Source: Bacteroidales bacterium (lineage in GTDB: Bacteria; Bacteroidota; Bacteroidia; Bacteroidales; VadinHA17). From it: a stretch of DNA of 49,117 nt. Numbering within the stretch: the stretch's first letter is position 1; every line of letters begins with the position of its first letter. Below, piece by piece: positions 19,784 to 28,689 of this stretch. A model generated the notes under the pieces. The model did no database searches, was not told the origin of the DNA, and was given only the letters and a program-made list of their open reading frames with translations. The DNA lies in NCBI GenBank assembly GCA_030596125.1, contig JAUVKT010000008.1:1-49117 (forward strand), written 5' to 3'. Both the position numbers and the translations under genes were made by a program.

Positions 19784-21103
19784 TTGAAACGGAGAAGCAA
19801 AAATAGGAGTATAGAGAACCTCTTCAGAGGACAGTTCGACAATTATGAAGTGAAGCCTTCCGGAGATTTCTGGCCGCGGTTTGAGAAAAAGCTTCGTGTC
19901 AGGGAGTTTCTGAGGTTTAATCCGGCTAGATTCAATATTGTTTATCTTGGGATCGCTATCGCCGTCGGTGTTGTTGCAACAGTTCTTCTTACCAGTGGAA
20001 ACAAGAAGCTCAATGAAACAACTCCTTCCGTTGTCATTGAAGACAAAATAGCGGCCGTATTAAACGAAAATCCTGCTTCTGTATCTTTATCCTCTGATAA
20101 GTTGATTAGTACTGAGTACCAGGATGAGGTAAAGAAAACAAGCGTTGAAAATTCAGACAATAAGATTGACAATCCTGTCTATGTGGATAGCAAAGAGAGA
20201 CTGGATGAGAAAGAGGCTCCACAGGTTGTTAAAGAAAAACTGGGAGTAGAAATAATTGATCCTGTTGTTGATATGAAGATTGTTGATCTTGTAAAATCTT
20301 TGCCCAAAGCCGGTTTCGATCTTGATATGAATAGCGGATGTACCCCTTTACAGGTTAGATTCGATAATCTTTCTCTCAATTTTGATTCGTGTATATGGGA
20401 ATTTGGAGATGGTGGCTACTCAATTGCTATAGATCCGGTATGGGTGTTTGATGAACCGGGTAATTATGAAGTTAGTCTGATAGTTTTCGGAAGTGATAAC
20501 AGCAGGGCGGTATTTAAAAAATCAGTTACTGCACATTCTTCTCCTGTTGCAAGATTTGAAGTGAGTTCAGTTAATCCTGTATTACCTGAGGAAGAGGTTA
20601 TGTTCTATAACTATTCGGAGGGTTCTGTAGCATGGAAATGGGAATTTGGTGACGGAAAGACAAGCAATGAGTATGAGCCGGCTCACTTTTATAGTAAATA
20701 TGGTACTTATAGTGTTAAGCTGACAGCGTATTCAGAGTATGGTTGTGCAGACTCAATGGTAATTGTCAATGCCTTTGGCGATAACAGTTGTTACGTGATA
20801 TTTCCTAATGTATTTATTCCCAATGAGGGTGGCCCGACAGGAGGGTATTATTCACACAGAAGTGATGAACAGTCAGAAGTATTTCATCCTGTCTGCTCTG
20901 GCGTGACACAGTACCAGCTACGTATTTATAGCAGGCAGGGGATCCTTGTTTTTGAATCAAATGATATATCTATCGGATGGGATGGTTACTACAAGGGGCA
21001 AAAGGCTGAACCAGGAGTGTATATATGGAAAGTCAGAGGCCTTTTTACGAATGGAGATCCATTTGTTAAGGGAGGTGATGTTACTCTTATCCCTAAACGG
21101 TAA
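19784..21103 (+). CDS. PKD-domain protein with cytoplasmic N-terminal segment, one TM helix and gliding-motility/T9SS type B-like C-terminal domain
   Basis: Charged N-terminus + TM (FNIVYLGIAIAVGVVATVLLT), two PKD-like repeats (WEFGDGGYSIAIDPVWVFDEPGNYEVSL; WKWEFGDGKTSNEYEPAHFYSKYGTYSVKLTA), CTD (YQLRIYSRQGILVFESNDISIGWDGYYKGQKAEPGVYIWKV). Confidence 0.85.
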   Translation: MKRRSKNRSIENLFRGQFDNYEVKPSGDFWPRFEKKLRVREFLRFNPARFNIVYLGIAIAVGVVATVLLTSGNKKLNETTPSVVIEDKIAAVLNENPASVSLSSDKLISTEYQDEVKKTSVENSDNKIDNPVYVDSKERLDEKEAPQVVKEKLGVEIIDPVVDMKIVDLVKSLPKAGFDLDMNSGCTPLQVRFDNLSLNFDSCIWEFGDGGYSIAIDPVWVFDEPGNYEVSLIVFGSDNSRAVFKKSVTAHSSPVARFEVSSVNPVLPEEEVMFYNYSEGSVAWKWEFGDGKTSNEYEPAHFYSKYGTYSVKLTAYSEYGCADSMVIVNAFGDNSCYVIFPNVFIPNEGGPTGGYYSHRSDEQSEVFHPVCSGVTQYQLRIYSRQGILVFESNDISIGWDGYYKGQKAEPGVYIWKVRGLFTNGDPFVKGGDVTLIPKR

Positions 21104-21176
21104 TAATTTTCTGCCGTTAGTCAATTTTTTTAAAATTTCATCATCATTTATTTATCATTCAACAAATTATTGGGTT

Positions 21177-21206
21177 TGTGTAACCTTTAGGGGGGTAAAA
21201 AACGTA
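21177..21206 (+). promoter_or_regulatory. Candidate ECF-type promoter (TGTGTAACC ... CGTA)
   Basis: TGTGTAACCTTTAGGGGGGTAAAAAACGTA; resembles the element at 19187-19217. Confidence 0.35.
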
Positions 21207-21272
21207 TGATATGGTAGGTAATTCAGAACAAATAACTATTTTCGTACTTAAAGAAGGCTTAACCTGACAGAC

Positions 21273-22277
21273 TTGCAATCTATTTTAAAATATATATTTA
21301 TTGTTCTTATTTGTGGGCTCCCCCTGAAAAATCTATATGGTCAGGATCCTCATTTTTCCCAGTTTTATTCCAATGCTCTTTACCTGGCTCCGTCATTCGC
21401 GGGGGCTATAGAAGAGAATAGGGTGTCATTAAATTACCGGAATCAATGGCCTGCCATACCAGGTGTTTTTCATACTTATAGCTTTTCCTATGACAGGTAT
21501 ATGCCCAATTTCAAGTCAGGAGTAGGTGTGCTGGCAACTTACGATGTTGCAGGGTCAGGTGATCTCAGCTCAACTAATATAGGGCTTATCTATTCCTATG
21601 ATATACAGATAAACCAGGATTGGCACGTTCGTCCGGGTATAAATTTTAAGTTTACTTATCTGGGACTGAATTATGGTAAACTGATATGGAACCATATGAT
21701 TACCACAGGAGGAACAACTCCCTCTGTAACTCCTCCTCCTTTTGAGAGTGTGGCTGATGTCGATTTTGCAACCTCTGTACTGGCTTATAATGACAGGATA
21801 TGGGGAGGTTTTACTCTGGATCACCTGCTGGCACCACGACAATCATTTTATGGTGACTGGGATACAAAAGTACCGATAAAATTAAACCTGTTTGGCGGTT
21901 TCCAGATTACCAGGCGGGGAAGGTTGATAAGGAGCAGCAAATACTCAGAGGTGCTAAGTGTGGCAGCAAATATAATGTACCAGGACAGATTTATTCAGTC
22001 TGATGTGGGACTTTATTATTATCGTGATCCAATTATCTTCGGTCTGTGGTACAGAGGGATACCGTTTATTACCAGCCAGGCTGGTGATGCGGTAATAGCC
22101 CTGGTTGGAATTAAAACAAAAGACCTGCATATTGGGTACAGCTATGATTTTACAATTTCAAACCTGATAGCATCAACAGGAGGCGCTCATGAAATCTCAC
22201 TTATTTATGAGTTTATTACAACTAGTATAGGTGCCCGCAAAAGGCAATTCCATGCTGTGCCATGTCCTGAGTTTTAG
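21273..22277 (+). CDS. Type IX secretion system membrane protein, PorP/SprF family
   Basis: DPHFSQFYSNALYLAPSFAGAIEENRVSLNYRNQWPAIPG N-terminal signature; beta-barrel-like; TTG start. Confidence 0.92.
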   Translation: MQSILKYIFIVLICGLPLKNLYGQDPHFSQFYSNALYLAPSFAGAIEENRVSLNYRNQWPAIPGVFHTYSFSYDRYMPNFKSGVGVLATYDVAGSGDLSSTNIGLIYSYDIQINQDWHVRPGINFKFTYLGLNYGKLIWNHMITTGGTTPSVTPPPFESVADVDFATSVLAYNDRIWGGFTLDHLLAPRQSFYGDWDTKVPIKLNLFGGFQITRRGRLIRSSKYSEVLSVAANIMYQDRFIQSDVGLYYYRDPIIFGLWYRGIPFITSQAGDAVIALVGIKTKDLHIGYSYDFTISNLIASTGGAHEISLIYEFITTSIGARKRQFHAVPCPEF

Positions 22278-22371
22278 AGATTAAGATATAAAAGTTGCGG
22301 GTCGAAGATTCTGACATCCGGCTGTGCAGGATCGTCAGGGTTGCAGGCTCCAGGCGCAGACTCTTTTTCAC

Positions 22372-22420
22372 ATTTGACATTTGCCATTTGACATCTGCCA
22401 TTTGCCATTTGACATTTGAC
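22372..22420. repeat. Heptamer tandem array, 7 copies of ATTTG(A/C)C (one with ATCTGCC)
   Basis: ATTTGAC ATTTGCC ATTTGAC ATCTGCC ATTTGCC ATTTGAC ATTTGAC read directly. Confidence 0.9.
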
Positions 22421-22508
22421 ATAACGAGTGTATCTTAAGTACTAATTTCTTACGATTTATTTATTTATATTTGTGACCTATTTTCGTTTAACCAATTAAC
22501 AATTAGAA

Positions 22509-23102
22509 ATGAAGAAGTTGCCATTAATATTTAGCGGTGTAGCATTAGCAGCAGTAGTTCTGTTATTCGTTCTTGAATTTACAGATAAAGATGAAATCAG
22601 TGAAAACAGAGGTGTTGTCGGATCAGTAGCGACTGGTGGAATAGCATATGTAAATATTGACTCTATCATCTATAATTTTGATATGTATTTTGAGCTGCGT
22701 GATGAGCTTATTAAGAAGCAGGAGGGAGCAGAGGCAGAACTCAATTCAGGAGGATCCAGGTATGAGACTCAGGCAAAAGATTATGAAGAAAAAGTCCGTA
22801 AAGGACTTGTAACAAGAGCTACAGCAGCTCAAATGGAGCAGGATCTTATTCAGCAGCAACAGCAACTTGTTAACCTGAGAGACCAGCTACAGTACGATCT
22901 GATGGAAGAGGAGCAGGTTATGAATAGAAGGATACTGGAATATATCTATGAATTCCTGGAGGCATATACCGAAGATAATAATTATGAATATATCCTTGGC
23001 AAAAGCTTTGGAGGCCCGGTATTGTATTCAAAGAGCAGCCTGGATATTACTGCTGATGTGCTTCAGGGTATCAATAAGTATTACGTCGAAAAAAAGAAGT
23101 AG
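22509..23102 (+). CDS. OmpH/Skp family periplasmic chaperone-like protein
   Basis: N-terminal membrane segment, IAYVNIDSIIYNFDMYFELRDELIKKQ, Gln/Glu-rich coiled coil, TEDNNYEYILGKSFGGPVLYSKSSLDIT. Confidence 0.85.
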   Translation: MKKLPLIFSGVALAAVVLLFVLEFTDKDEISENRGVVGSVATGGIAYVNIDSIIYNFDMYFELRDELIKKQEGAEAELNSGGSRYETQAKDYEEKVRKGLVTRATAAQMEQDLIQQQQQLVNLRDQLQYDLMEEEQVMNRRILEYIYEFLEAYTEDNNYEYILGKSFGGPVLYSKSSLDITADVLQGINKYYVEKKK

Positions 23103-23108
23103 ATTGTA

Positions 23109-24380
23109 ATGGGTTTTGCCTCAGAATACCTGCAAAACAGGGTTCTGTTTAACCCTCTTTCTACTGATCATCCCAATGACCGGACAAGAATAATTATTGT
23201 AATCCCGGCATTTGACGAGCCGGGGATCACAGATACGCTGAATTCACTCAATAATTGTATCGTACCCCGTTGTAAAACAGAAGTTCTTATTCTTGTAAAT
23301 GCGCCATGGAATGCAACTCCGGAGCAGATTAAAAGTAACGAAAAAAGTCTGAACAATATTGAAAGCTGGAAGAGATCGAATAGTGATGCTCTCTTCCGGC
23401 TCTCTTTTTTTAATATCGGCCGACAGGAGAACAGAGAGTGGGGTGCTGGGTCAGCCCGTAAAGTAATTATGGATGAGGCCCTTTACAGGTTCAATATACT
23501 AAACAGGCCTGATGGAATAATCGTATCACTTGATGCCGATTGTACTGTCTCGGAGAATTACCTTCAGTCATTATGCGAAAATTTCTATTATTGTCATAAA
23601 CGCAGGGCTTGCTCCCTCTATTTTGAACATCCCATTGAAGGAGATCAGTTTGCAGACAGGGTGTATGATGCAATTGTAAAGTATGAATTGCATCTCAGAT
23701 ACTATTATCATTCTCTGAAGTTCGCCGGTTTCCCTTATGTTTATCATACCGTCGGATCATCATTAGCCGTCAGAGCAGATGCATATATGAAGGTAGGCGG
23801 GATGAGCAGAAAACAGGCAGGTGAAGATTTCTATTTTGTTCAGAAAGTAATCCCGTCAGGAGGCTATTTTTATCTGAATGATGTTGTAGTGCAACCATCA
23901 CCCAGACTATCCGGCAGGGTGCCATTTGGTACGGGTCCTGCCTTGAAGGGTATCCTTACCGATGTGAATAATAATCTTTTTACCTATAACCCTGATGCTT
24001 TTATCTCGGTACGTGAACTTTTCATGAATGTTGAAAAATTTTACCGGTCCGGTAATAAAACCCTAAGCGGGATAATTAACAATCTTGATAAGGATGTGGC
24101 GACTTTCATGGAGATAAACGGATGGAGACAAAAAGTTGAAGAGGTAAACCTGAATACTTCTAATCCTGATTCATTTAAAAAGAGATTTTTCAGCTGGTTT
24201 AATATGTTTAAGATGGTGAAGTATCTTAACTGGATACATAGCGAGGGATCTCTTGTAAAAACGCCGGTTTTAGATGCGTCGGTGAGAATGCTTGAAATGA
24301 CAGGATTTAATATTGGTGATAAAAATGAACGGGATATACTAACTAAATACAGATCTATCGAACGCGAGTCTGCTTTCTGA
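23109..24380 (+). CDS. Glycosyltransferase family 2-like protein
   Basis: IIVIPAFDEPGITDTLNSL, DGIIVSLDADCTVSENYLQSL, GSSLAVRADAYMKVGGMSRKQAGEDFYF. Confidence 0.75.
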   Translation: MGFASEYLQNRVLFNPLSTDHPNDRTRIIIVIPAFDEPGITDTLNSLNNCIVPRCKTEVLILVNAPWNATPEQIKSNEKSLNNIESWKRSNSDALFRLSFFNIGRQENREWGAGSARKVIMDEALYRFNILNRPDGIIVSLDADCTVSENYLQSLCENFYYCHKRRACSLYFEHPIEGDQFADRVYDAIVKYELHLRYYYHSLKFAGFPYVYHTVGSSLAVRADAYMKVGGMSRKQAGEDFYFVQKVIPSGGYFYLNDVVVQPSPRLSGRVPFGTGPALKGILTDVNNNLFTYNPDAFISVRELFMNVEKFYRSGNKTLSGIINNLDKDVATFMEINGWRQKVEEVNLNTSNPDSFKKRFFSWFNMFKMVKYLNWIHSEGSLVKTPVLDASVRMLEMTGFNIGDKNERDILTKYRSIERESAF

Positions 24381-24726
24381 CTCTCTCATCCTCTTTTTTC
24401 TCCTCTTTTTCCTGTTTTTCAGTGACTATTATAAATATATCTTCATCATCCTTTTTCATATGATACTGCTCCCTGGCAAATTTCTCCAGGTTCTCATCAT
24501 CTGTTTTAAGTTCATGCAGCTTCCTCTTATCTTCCTCAATCCTTTCCATATAATAGACTTTGTCTTTTTCAAGCTGATGAAGACTTTTTAGATCGTGATG
24601 CCTGTCAATCAGGTTATTGTTATCGAAAAGTAATATCCAGACAAGGAAAACGATTAAGGTTAAAAGATATTTATTTCTCAGAATCGGGGGAAGTTTATAG
24701 TAATAATCAGACAGGAACCTGTTCAT
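24355..24726 (-). CDS. Septum formation initiator family protein (FtsB/DivIC-like)
   Basis: Single TM helix followed by coiled coil; EKDKVYYMERIEEDKRKLHELKTDDENLEKFAREQYHMKKDDEDIFII. Confidence 0.85.
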   Translation of the reverse strand: MNRFLSDYYYKLPPILRNKYLLTLIVFLVWILLFDNNNLIDRHHDLKSLHQLEKDKVYYMERIEEDKRKLHELKTDDENLEKFAREQYHMKKDDEDIFIIVTEKQEKEEKKEDERVRKQTRVR

Positions 24727-24780
24727 GATACAAACCTAAACCAAAAATGGGTCTGATCAAAAATATTATCAGACTCTTTA

Positions 24781-24984
24781 TCAACCACCGCTCATCAGGT
24801 AAAGCATCTGGACATTATCCCCTTCCCTGATAACAGAGCTGCTGTATTGCTCTTTCTTTATTAAAACGCCGTTAATTTTTACAATTCTCATTTTAAAGGA
24901 GAATTTTTTTATTTTCAGCATCTTGTCAACAGTCATCTCGTTCAATTCAAACTTCTCTGGCCTGTTATTAAGCGTTATCTTCAT
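24781..24984 (-). CDS. Small ThiS/MoaD-like sulfur carrier protein ending in GG
   Basis: 67 aa beta-grasp-like; VKINGVLIKKEQYSSSVIREGDNVQMLYLMSGG C-terminal GG. Confidence 0.85.
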   Translation of the reverse strand: MKITLNNRPEKFELNEMTVDKMLKIKKFSFKMRIVKINGVLIKKEQYSSSVIREGDNVQMLYLMSGG

Positions 24985-24986
24985 AT

Positions 24987-25613
24987 TTATTTTTTTTCAT
25001 AGCCTGTTCCGATTTTTCCCTGGGCCCGGTTCATATTCATTAACAGATCAACAACCAGATTGGCCTGCATGTTCGCGACAATCCCAACTCTTGGCGCCAT
25101 TGGTGGATTTTCTTCGGAAACCTCCCTGGTTTCATCCCCGCATACATAAAGATTCTCTCCCAGGTCTCTCTGCTTTAGCTCATTATTGTTTCCAAATCCT
25201 GCTATGCCAGAACCAACAATAAGTGGTCTCCCCGGCCATGCCTCAAGAGCTGTTTCAATAAACATCTGTTTCTCTGATGCCTCGTCAAATGCCTCAACCA
25301 GTATATCGCAACTATCATAGACTTCCTTTATCAAAGATGGAACAAGTCTTTTATTATATACAGTAACCTTTATTGATGGATTTATGCCGTTTAAATTATA
25401 TTTCAGTGCATCTACTTTAACCATCCCTACCTGGTTGCCAAAAAAGTACTGACGGTTAAGGTTGGTTTCACTTACTATATCAAAGTCTGTAATCACCAGG
25501 TGTCCGACCCCCGAGCGGGCGAGGGAAACGGCACAATTTGAACCTAACCCGCCGGCACCACCTATCCCAACACAAAACCTGCTTAGGTGATCTGATATGT
25601 TGCTGAAATTCAT
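24987..25613 (-). CDS. ThiF/MoeB-type E1-like adenylyltransferase
   Basis: VGIGGAGGLGSNCAVSLARSGVGHLVITDFDIVSETNLNRQYFF; 2 bp from the ThiS-like gene. Confidence 0.9.
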   Translation of the reverse strand: MNFSNISDHLSRFCVGIGGAGGLGSNCAVSLARSGVGHLVITDFDIVSETNLNRQYFFGNQVGMVKVDALKYNLNGINPSIKVTVYNKRLVPSLIKEVYDSCDILVEAFDEASEKQMFIETALEAWPGRPLIVGSGIAGFGNNNELKQRDLGENLYVCGDETREVSEENPPMAPRVGIVANMQANLVVDLLMNMNRAQGKIGTGYEKK

Positions 25614-26321
25614 CTAATTAATATCCCTTGTTATGTAAACTTTTTTTAGGTTATCAATAAATCCCCTTGTTCCCTTTCCTGCCCTTATCTTATCAAATAG
25701 CTGTCTGTCTCCGGGTTCAAACAGAGATCCGAAAACCACTTTTACGTTCTTGTATTTAAACATCTCTTCAGACAGAATGTTAGACGGACCAAGTAAAAAA
25801 ATATTTGCTTCTCCGGATGACTTTCCTATTACATCAAGGAAAGTATTATTGAAAATTGTTGTGCCGGACAGAATAATAGTGTTTGCCTCAAAAAGTGACT
25901 TTTCAAACTTGTTTAACCCTGTCAGAATATTGCTCTCCTTCTGAATGTCAAAAACTTCAAGATCTATAGAACATCGCCTGAACTTTTCATAAAGGCTTTC
26001 GAAATACCCAACCATAACGATTTTCCCCTGTTTTGTGAAATCGATACTGTCGAAGATATCGATAATATCATCATAGCTTTGTCTGTAATTACAAACAGAA
26101 TTAAACCATGCATTTAGTATTATCCTGTGCGACGGGTTGGTTGTGTCGGGTTTGTTCCCGGAAAGAAGATCATCCCTGACATCAGTGCCCAAAGTTGCAC
26201 ACACACCAATGTGCCCGCTGCGGTGCATTATGCCGACATACTTCTCTCCTATAACCCAATCTCTTATCTCATCCCTGTTAAAACCCTCTTTATTAAGAAA
26301 ATATCTTATCGGTTCATCCAT
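25614..26321 (-). CDS. DUF364/DUF4213 putative heavy-metal chelation family protein
   Basis: LFEANTIILSGTTIFNNTFLDVI, NIFLLGPSNILSEEMFKY, VVFGSLFEPGDRQLFDKIRAGKGT; directly abuts the ThiF-like gene. Confidence 0.8.
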   Translation of the reverse strand: MDEPIRYFLNKEGFNRDEIRDWVIGEKYVGIMHRSGHIGVCATLGTDVRDDLLSGNKPDTTNPSHRIILNAWFNSVCNYRQSYDDIIDIFDSIDFTKQGKIVMVGYFESLYEKFRRCSIDLEVFDIQKESNILTGLNKFEKSLFEANTIILSGTTIFNNTFLDVIGKSSGEANIFLLGPSNILSEEMFKYKNVKVVFGSLFEPGDRQLFDKIRAGKGTRGFIDNLKKVYITRDIN

Positions 26322-26535
26322 ATTATCTTATAATAACTAACCCTGCAATTAACCGGATCCTGTTTCTTTCATAAAAGTAATCTATTTATTATTAACCCGA
26401 AACCTGCCTGTCTGGAACATCTCGTTATGTAATAAATATCATATTGATATATGTCATTTTATGATCTATATTTGATGTCTATTTTTAAAATTGATATTAA
26501 GAATCTATTTAACAATCGAAATAAACTGGTAAAGC

Positions 26536-28689
26536 ATGGATACACGGGAAGTTAAGGATAATCGTAAAGTATTGAAAGAGTGGTCATATGACTGGACACC
26601 CCTGGATAAGGGTTACACAGACAAAACACTATATATAAATGTAGGTACAAAAGAGATTAAGGAAAAAAATGTGCCTCTTGAGATGAAAGAGAAGTTTATC
26701 GGAGGGAAGGGTTATGGACTAAGATTATTATGGGATGCTACTGATCCACATACAAAGTGGAACGATCCTGAGAATGAGATTATTATTGCACCCGGACCGA
26801 TCGGCGGTATTACCCAGTATTCGGGGTCAGGAAAGTCACTGGTCGTGACAATTTCACCACAGACCGATTCAATTATTGACAGTAATGCAGGTGGATATTT
26901 CGGACCGTTTCTCAAGTTTGCAGGTTTTGATGCTCTTGAGATTCAGGGGAAATCCGATGAAGATATCGTTATATTTCTTGATGGAATAAACCATAAGATT
27001 GAGATATTCAGTGCCCCGTTCAAATCACACGATAGTCATATACTTGCCGCTCAGCTAACAGATATGTTTGCTGATGAGGAGAGAGAAAAGAAGAATATAT
27101 CGATTGTGTCAGCAGGAAGTGCTGCTGACAATTCACTTATCGGAATGCTCAATTTTAGTTTTTACGATCCTAAACGCAAAGAGGTGAGGCTTAAGCAGGC
27201 TGGCCGGGGTGGTATTGGAACTGTTTTCAGGGATAAGAAAATAGTAGCACTCGTATGCAAATGTCCGGGAGTAAAGGGTAACCTGAATAATGTAGTTGAC
27301 CTTCAGGTGATACAGGAGAGAGGTAAAAAGTTTAACAGGGAGATGCGTGAGCTTGACGACAGCCAGGCACAAATGAAGCAGGTTGGAACAGCTCATCTTA
27401 TGGAGATAATGAATGACCACGATCTCTTACCTGTTCATAATTACAAATTTGGCAGTCATCCCGATATCGTTAAGATCGATTCTGCCGAATGGAAAAGAAG
27501 ATTTACCCAGGGGGTTCCCGATGGATGCTGGATAGGGTGTAATATGTCGTGCTCAAAGGCAGTTGATAACTATGTAGTCAGAACAGGTCCGTATGCCGGC
27601 CAGACTGTTATTGTTGACGGACCGGAATATGAAAATGCAGGCGGACTGGGATCTAATTGCGGAATTTTTGATTCTGATTATATTATTGAAGCTAACTTCT
27701 ACTGTGATACCTATGGCATCTGCACAATAACATGGGGCACCCTTCTTGCATTTTTAATGGAGTGCTTTGAGAATGGCATTCTTAATGAAGAGCGCACAGG
27801 TGGTTTAAAACTGACTTTTGGAAATTCCGATGCTGCAATGGAACTTTTACATATGCTCAGCCGGGGTGAGGGGTTCGGAAAGATTGCCGGAACAGGTACC
27901 AGAAGAATGAAAAAGCTTTTTGCTGAAAATGGCTGGGGAGATCCCGGTTTCCTTAATGATATTGGCATGGAGAATAAAGGACTCGAGTATTCAGAATATA
28001 TTTCAAAAGAGTCTCTTGCCCAACAGGGAGGATTTGCACTTACAAATAAAGGTCCGCAGCACGATGAAGCATGGCTGATCTTTATGGATATGGTCAATAA
28101 CCAGATACCTACTTTCGAAGATAAAGCCGAGGCGCTACACTATTTCCCGATGTTCAGAACATGGTTCGGACTGGTTGGCTTATGTAAACTTCCATGGAAT
28201 GATGTTGAACCCGAAAATAATGCTGAGGCTGATGAACCGGCTAAGGTGCCTGAGCATGTTGATAATTATGTTACTATTTATAAGGCCGTTACAGGCAGGG
28301 AGTTTGATAATAAGAGACTTATCGAAGATTCAGAGCGGGTTTATAACTTTCAGCGTGTTTTTAACCTGAGAAGAGGATATGGTACACGAGAGCATGACAG
28401 ACAACCTTATCGTGCTGCCGGTCCTGTAACAGTTGAGGAATACGAATCAAGAGCAGAGCGCTACGATACCCAGATGAAAGAGCTGATCGGAATCAACCCT
28501 GAAGGTAAAAACACCGTGGAGAAGGTAAAAATTACCCGTAAGTACAGGGAAGAACAATACGAGAAGCTTGTTGATGCCGTGTATAAAAGAAGAGGCTGGA
28601 ATAACAATGGTGTTCCTAAAATTGAGTTTCTTAAGAAAATTGGAATGGATCTGCCCGAAGTAATCGAGGTAGTTAAGAGTAAACAGTAA
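26536..28689 (+). CDS. aor: Tungsten-dependent aldehyde ferredoxin oxidoreductase family protein
   Basis: KFIGGKGYGLRLLWD, NEIIIAPGPIGGI, SNAGGYFGPFLKFAGFDALEIQGKS, GRGGIGTVFRDKKIVAL, CWIGCNMSC, VDGPEYENAGGLGSNCGI, MENKGLEYSEY, GLCKLPW. Confidence 0.93.
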   Translation: MDTREVKDNRKVLKEWSYDWTPLDKGYTDKTLYINVGTKEIKEKNVPLEMKEKFIGGKGYGLRLLWDATDPHTKWNDPENEIIIAPGPIGGITQYSGSGKSLVVTISPQTDSIIDSNAGGYFGPFLKFAGFDALEIQGKSDEDIVIFLDGINHKIEIFSAPFKSHDSHILAAQLTDMFADEEREKKNISIVSAGSAADNSLIGMLNFSFYDPKRKEVRLKQAGRGGIGTVFRDKKIVALVCKCPGVKGNLNNVVDLQVIQERGKKFNREMRELDDSQAQMKQVGTAHLMEIMNDHDLLPVHNYKFGSHPDIVKIDSAEWKRRFTQGVPDGCWIGCNMSCSKAVDNYVVRTGPYAGQTVIVDGPEYENAGGLGSNCGIFDSDYIIEANFYCDTYGICTITWGTLLAFLMECFENGILNEERTGGLKLTFGNSDAAMELLHMLSRGEGFGKIAGTGTRRMKKLFAENGWGDPGFLNDIGMENKGLEYSEYISKESLAQQGGFALTNKGPQHDEAWLIFMDMVNNQIPTFEDKAEALHYFPMFRTWFGLVGLCKLPWNDVEPENNAEADEPAKVPEHVDNYVTIYKAVTGREFDNKRLIEDSERVYNFQRVFNLRRGYGTREHDRQPYRAAGPVTVEEYESRAERYDTQMKELIGINPEGKNTVEKVKITRKYREEQYEKLVDAVYKRRGWNNNGVPKIEFLKKIGMDLPEVIEVVKSKQ

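Noticed and set aside
22372-22420. CRISPR array
   Set aside because: 7-bp contiguous units without spacers and no cas genes
22222-22422. 66-aa minus-strand ORF MSNVKWQMADVKWQMSNVKKS
   Set aside because: Repetitive peptide is just the translation of the heptamer array at 22372-22420
24781-25613. Thiamine biosynthesis operon
   Set aside because: ThiS/ThiF-like genes occur without thiC/G/H/E; placement next to DUF364 and aor argues for a cofactor role, though this is unproven
27711-28097. 128-aa minus-strand ORF opposite aor
   Set aside because: Antisense to conserved AOR coding sequence, no motif
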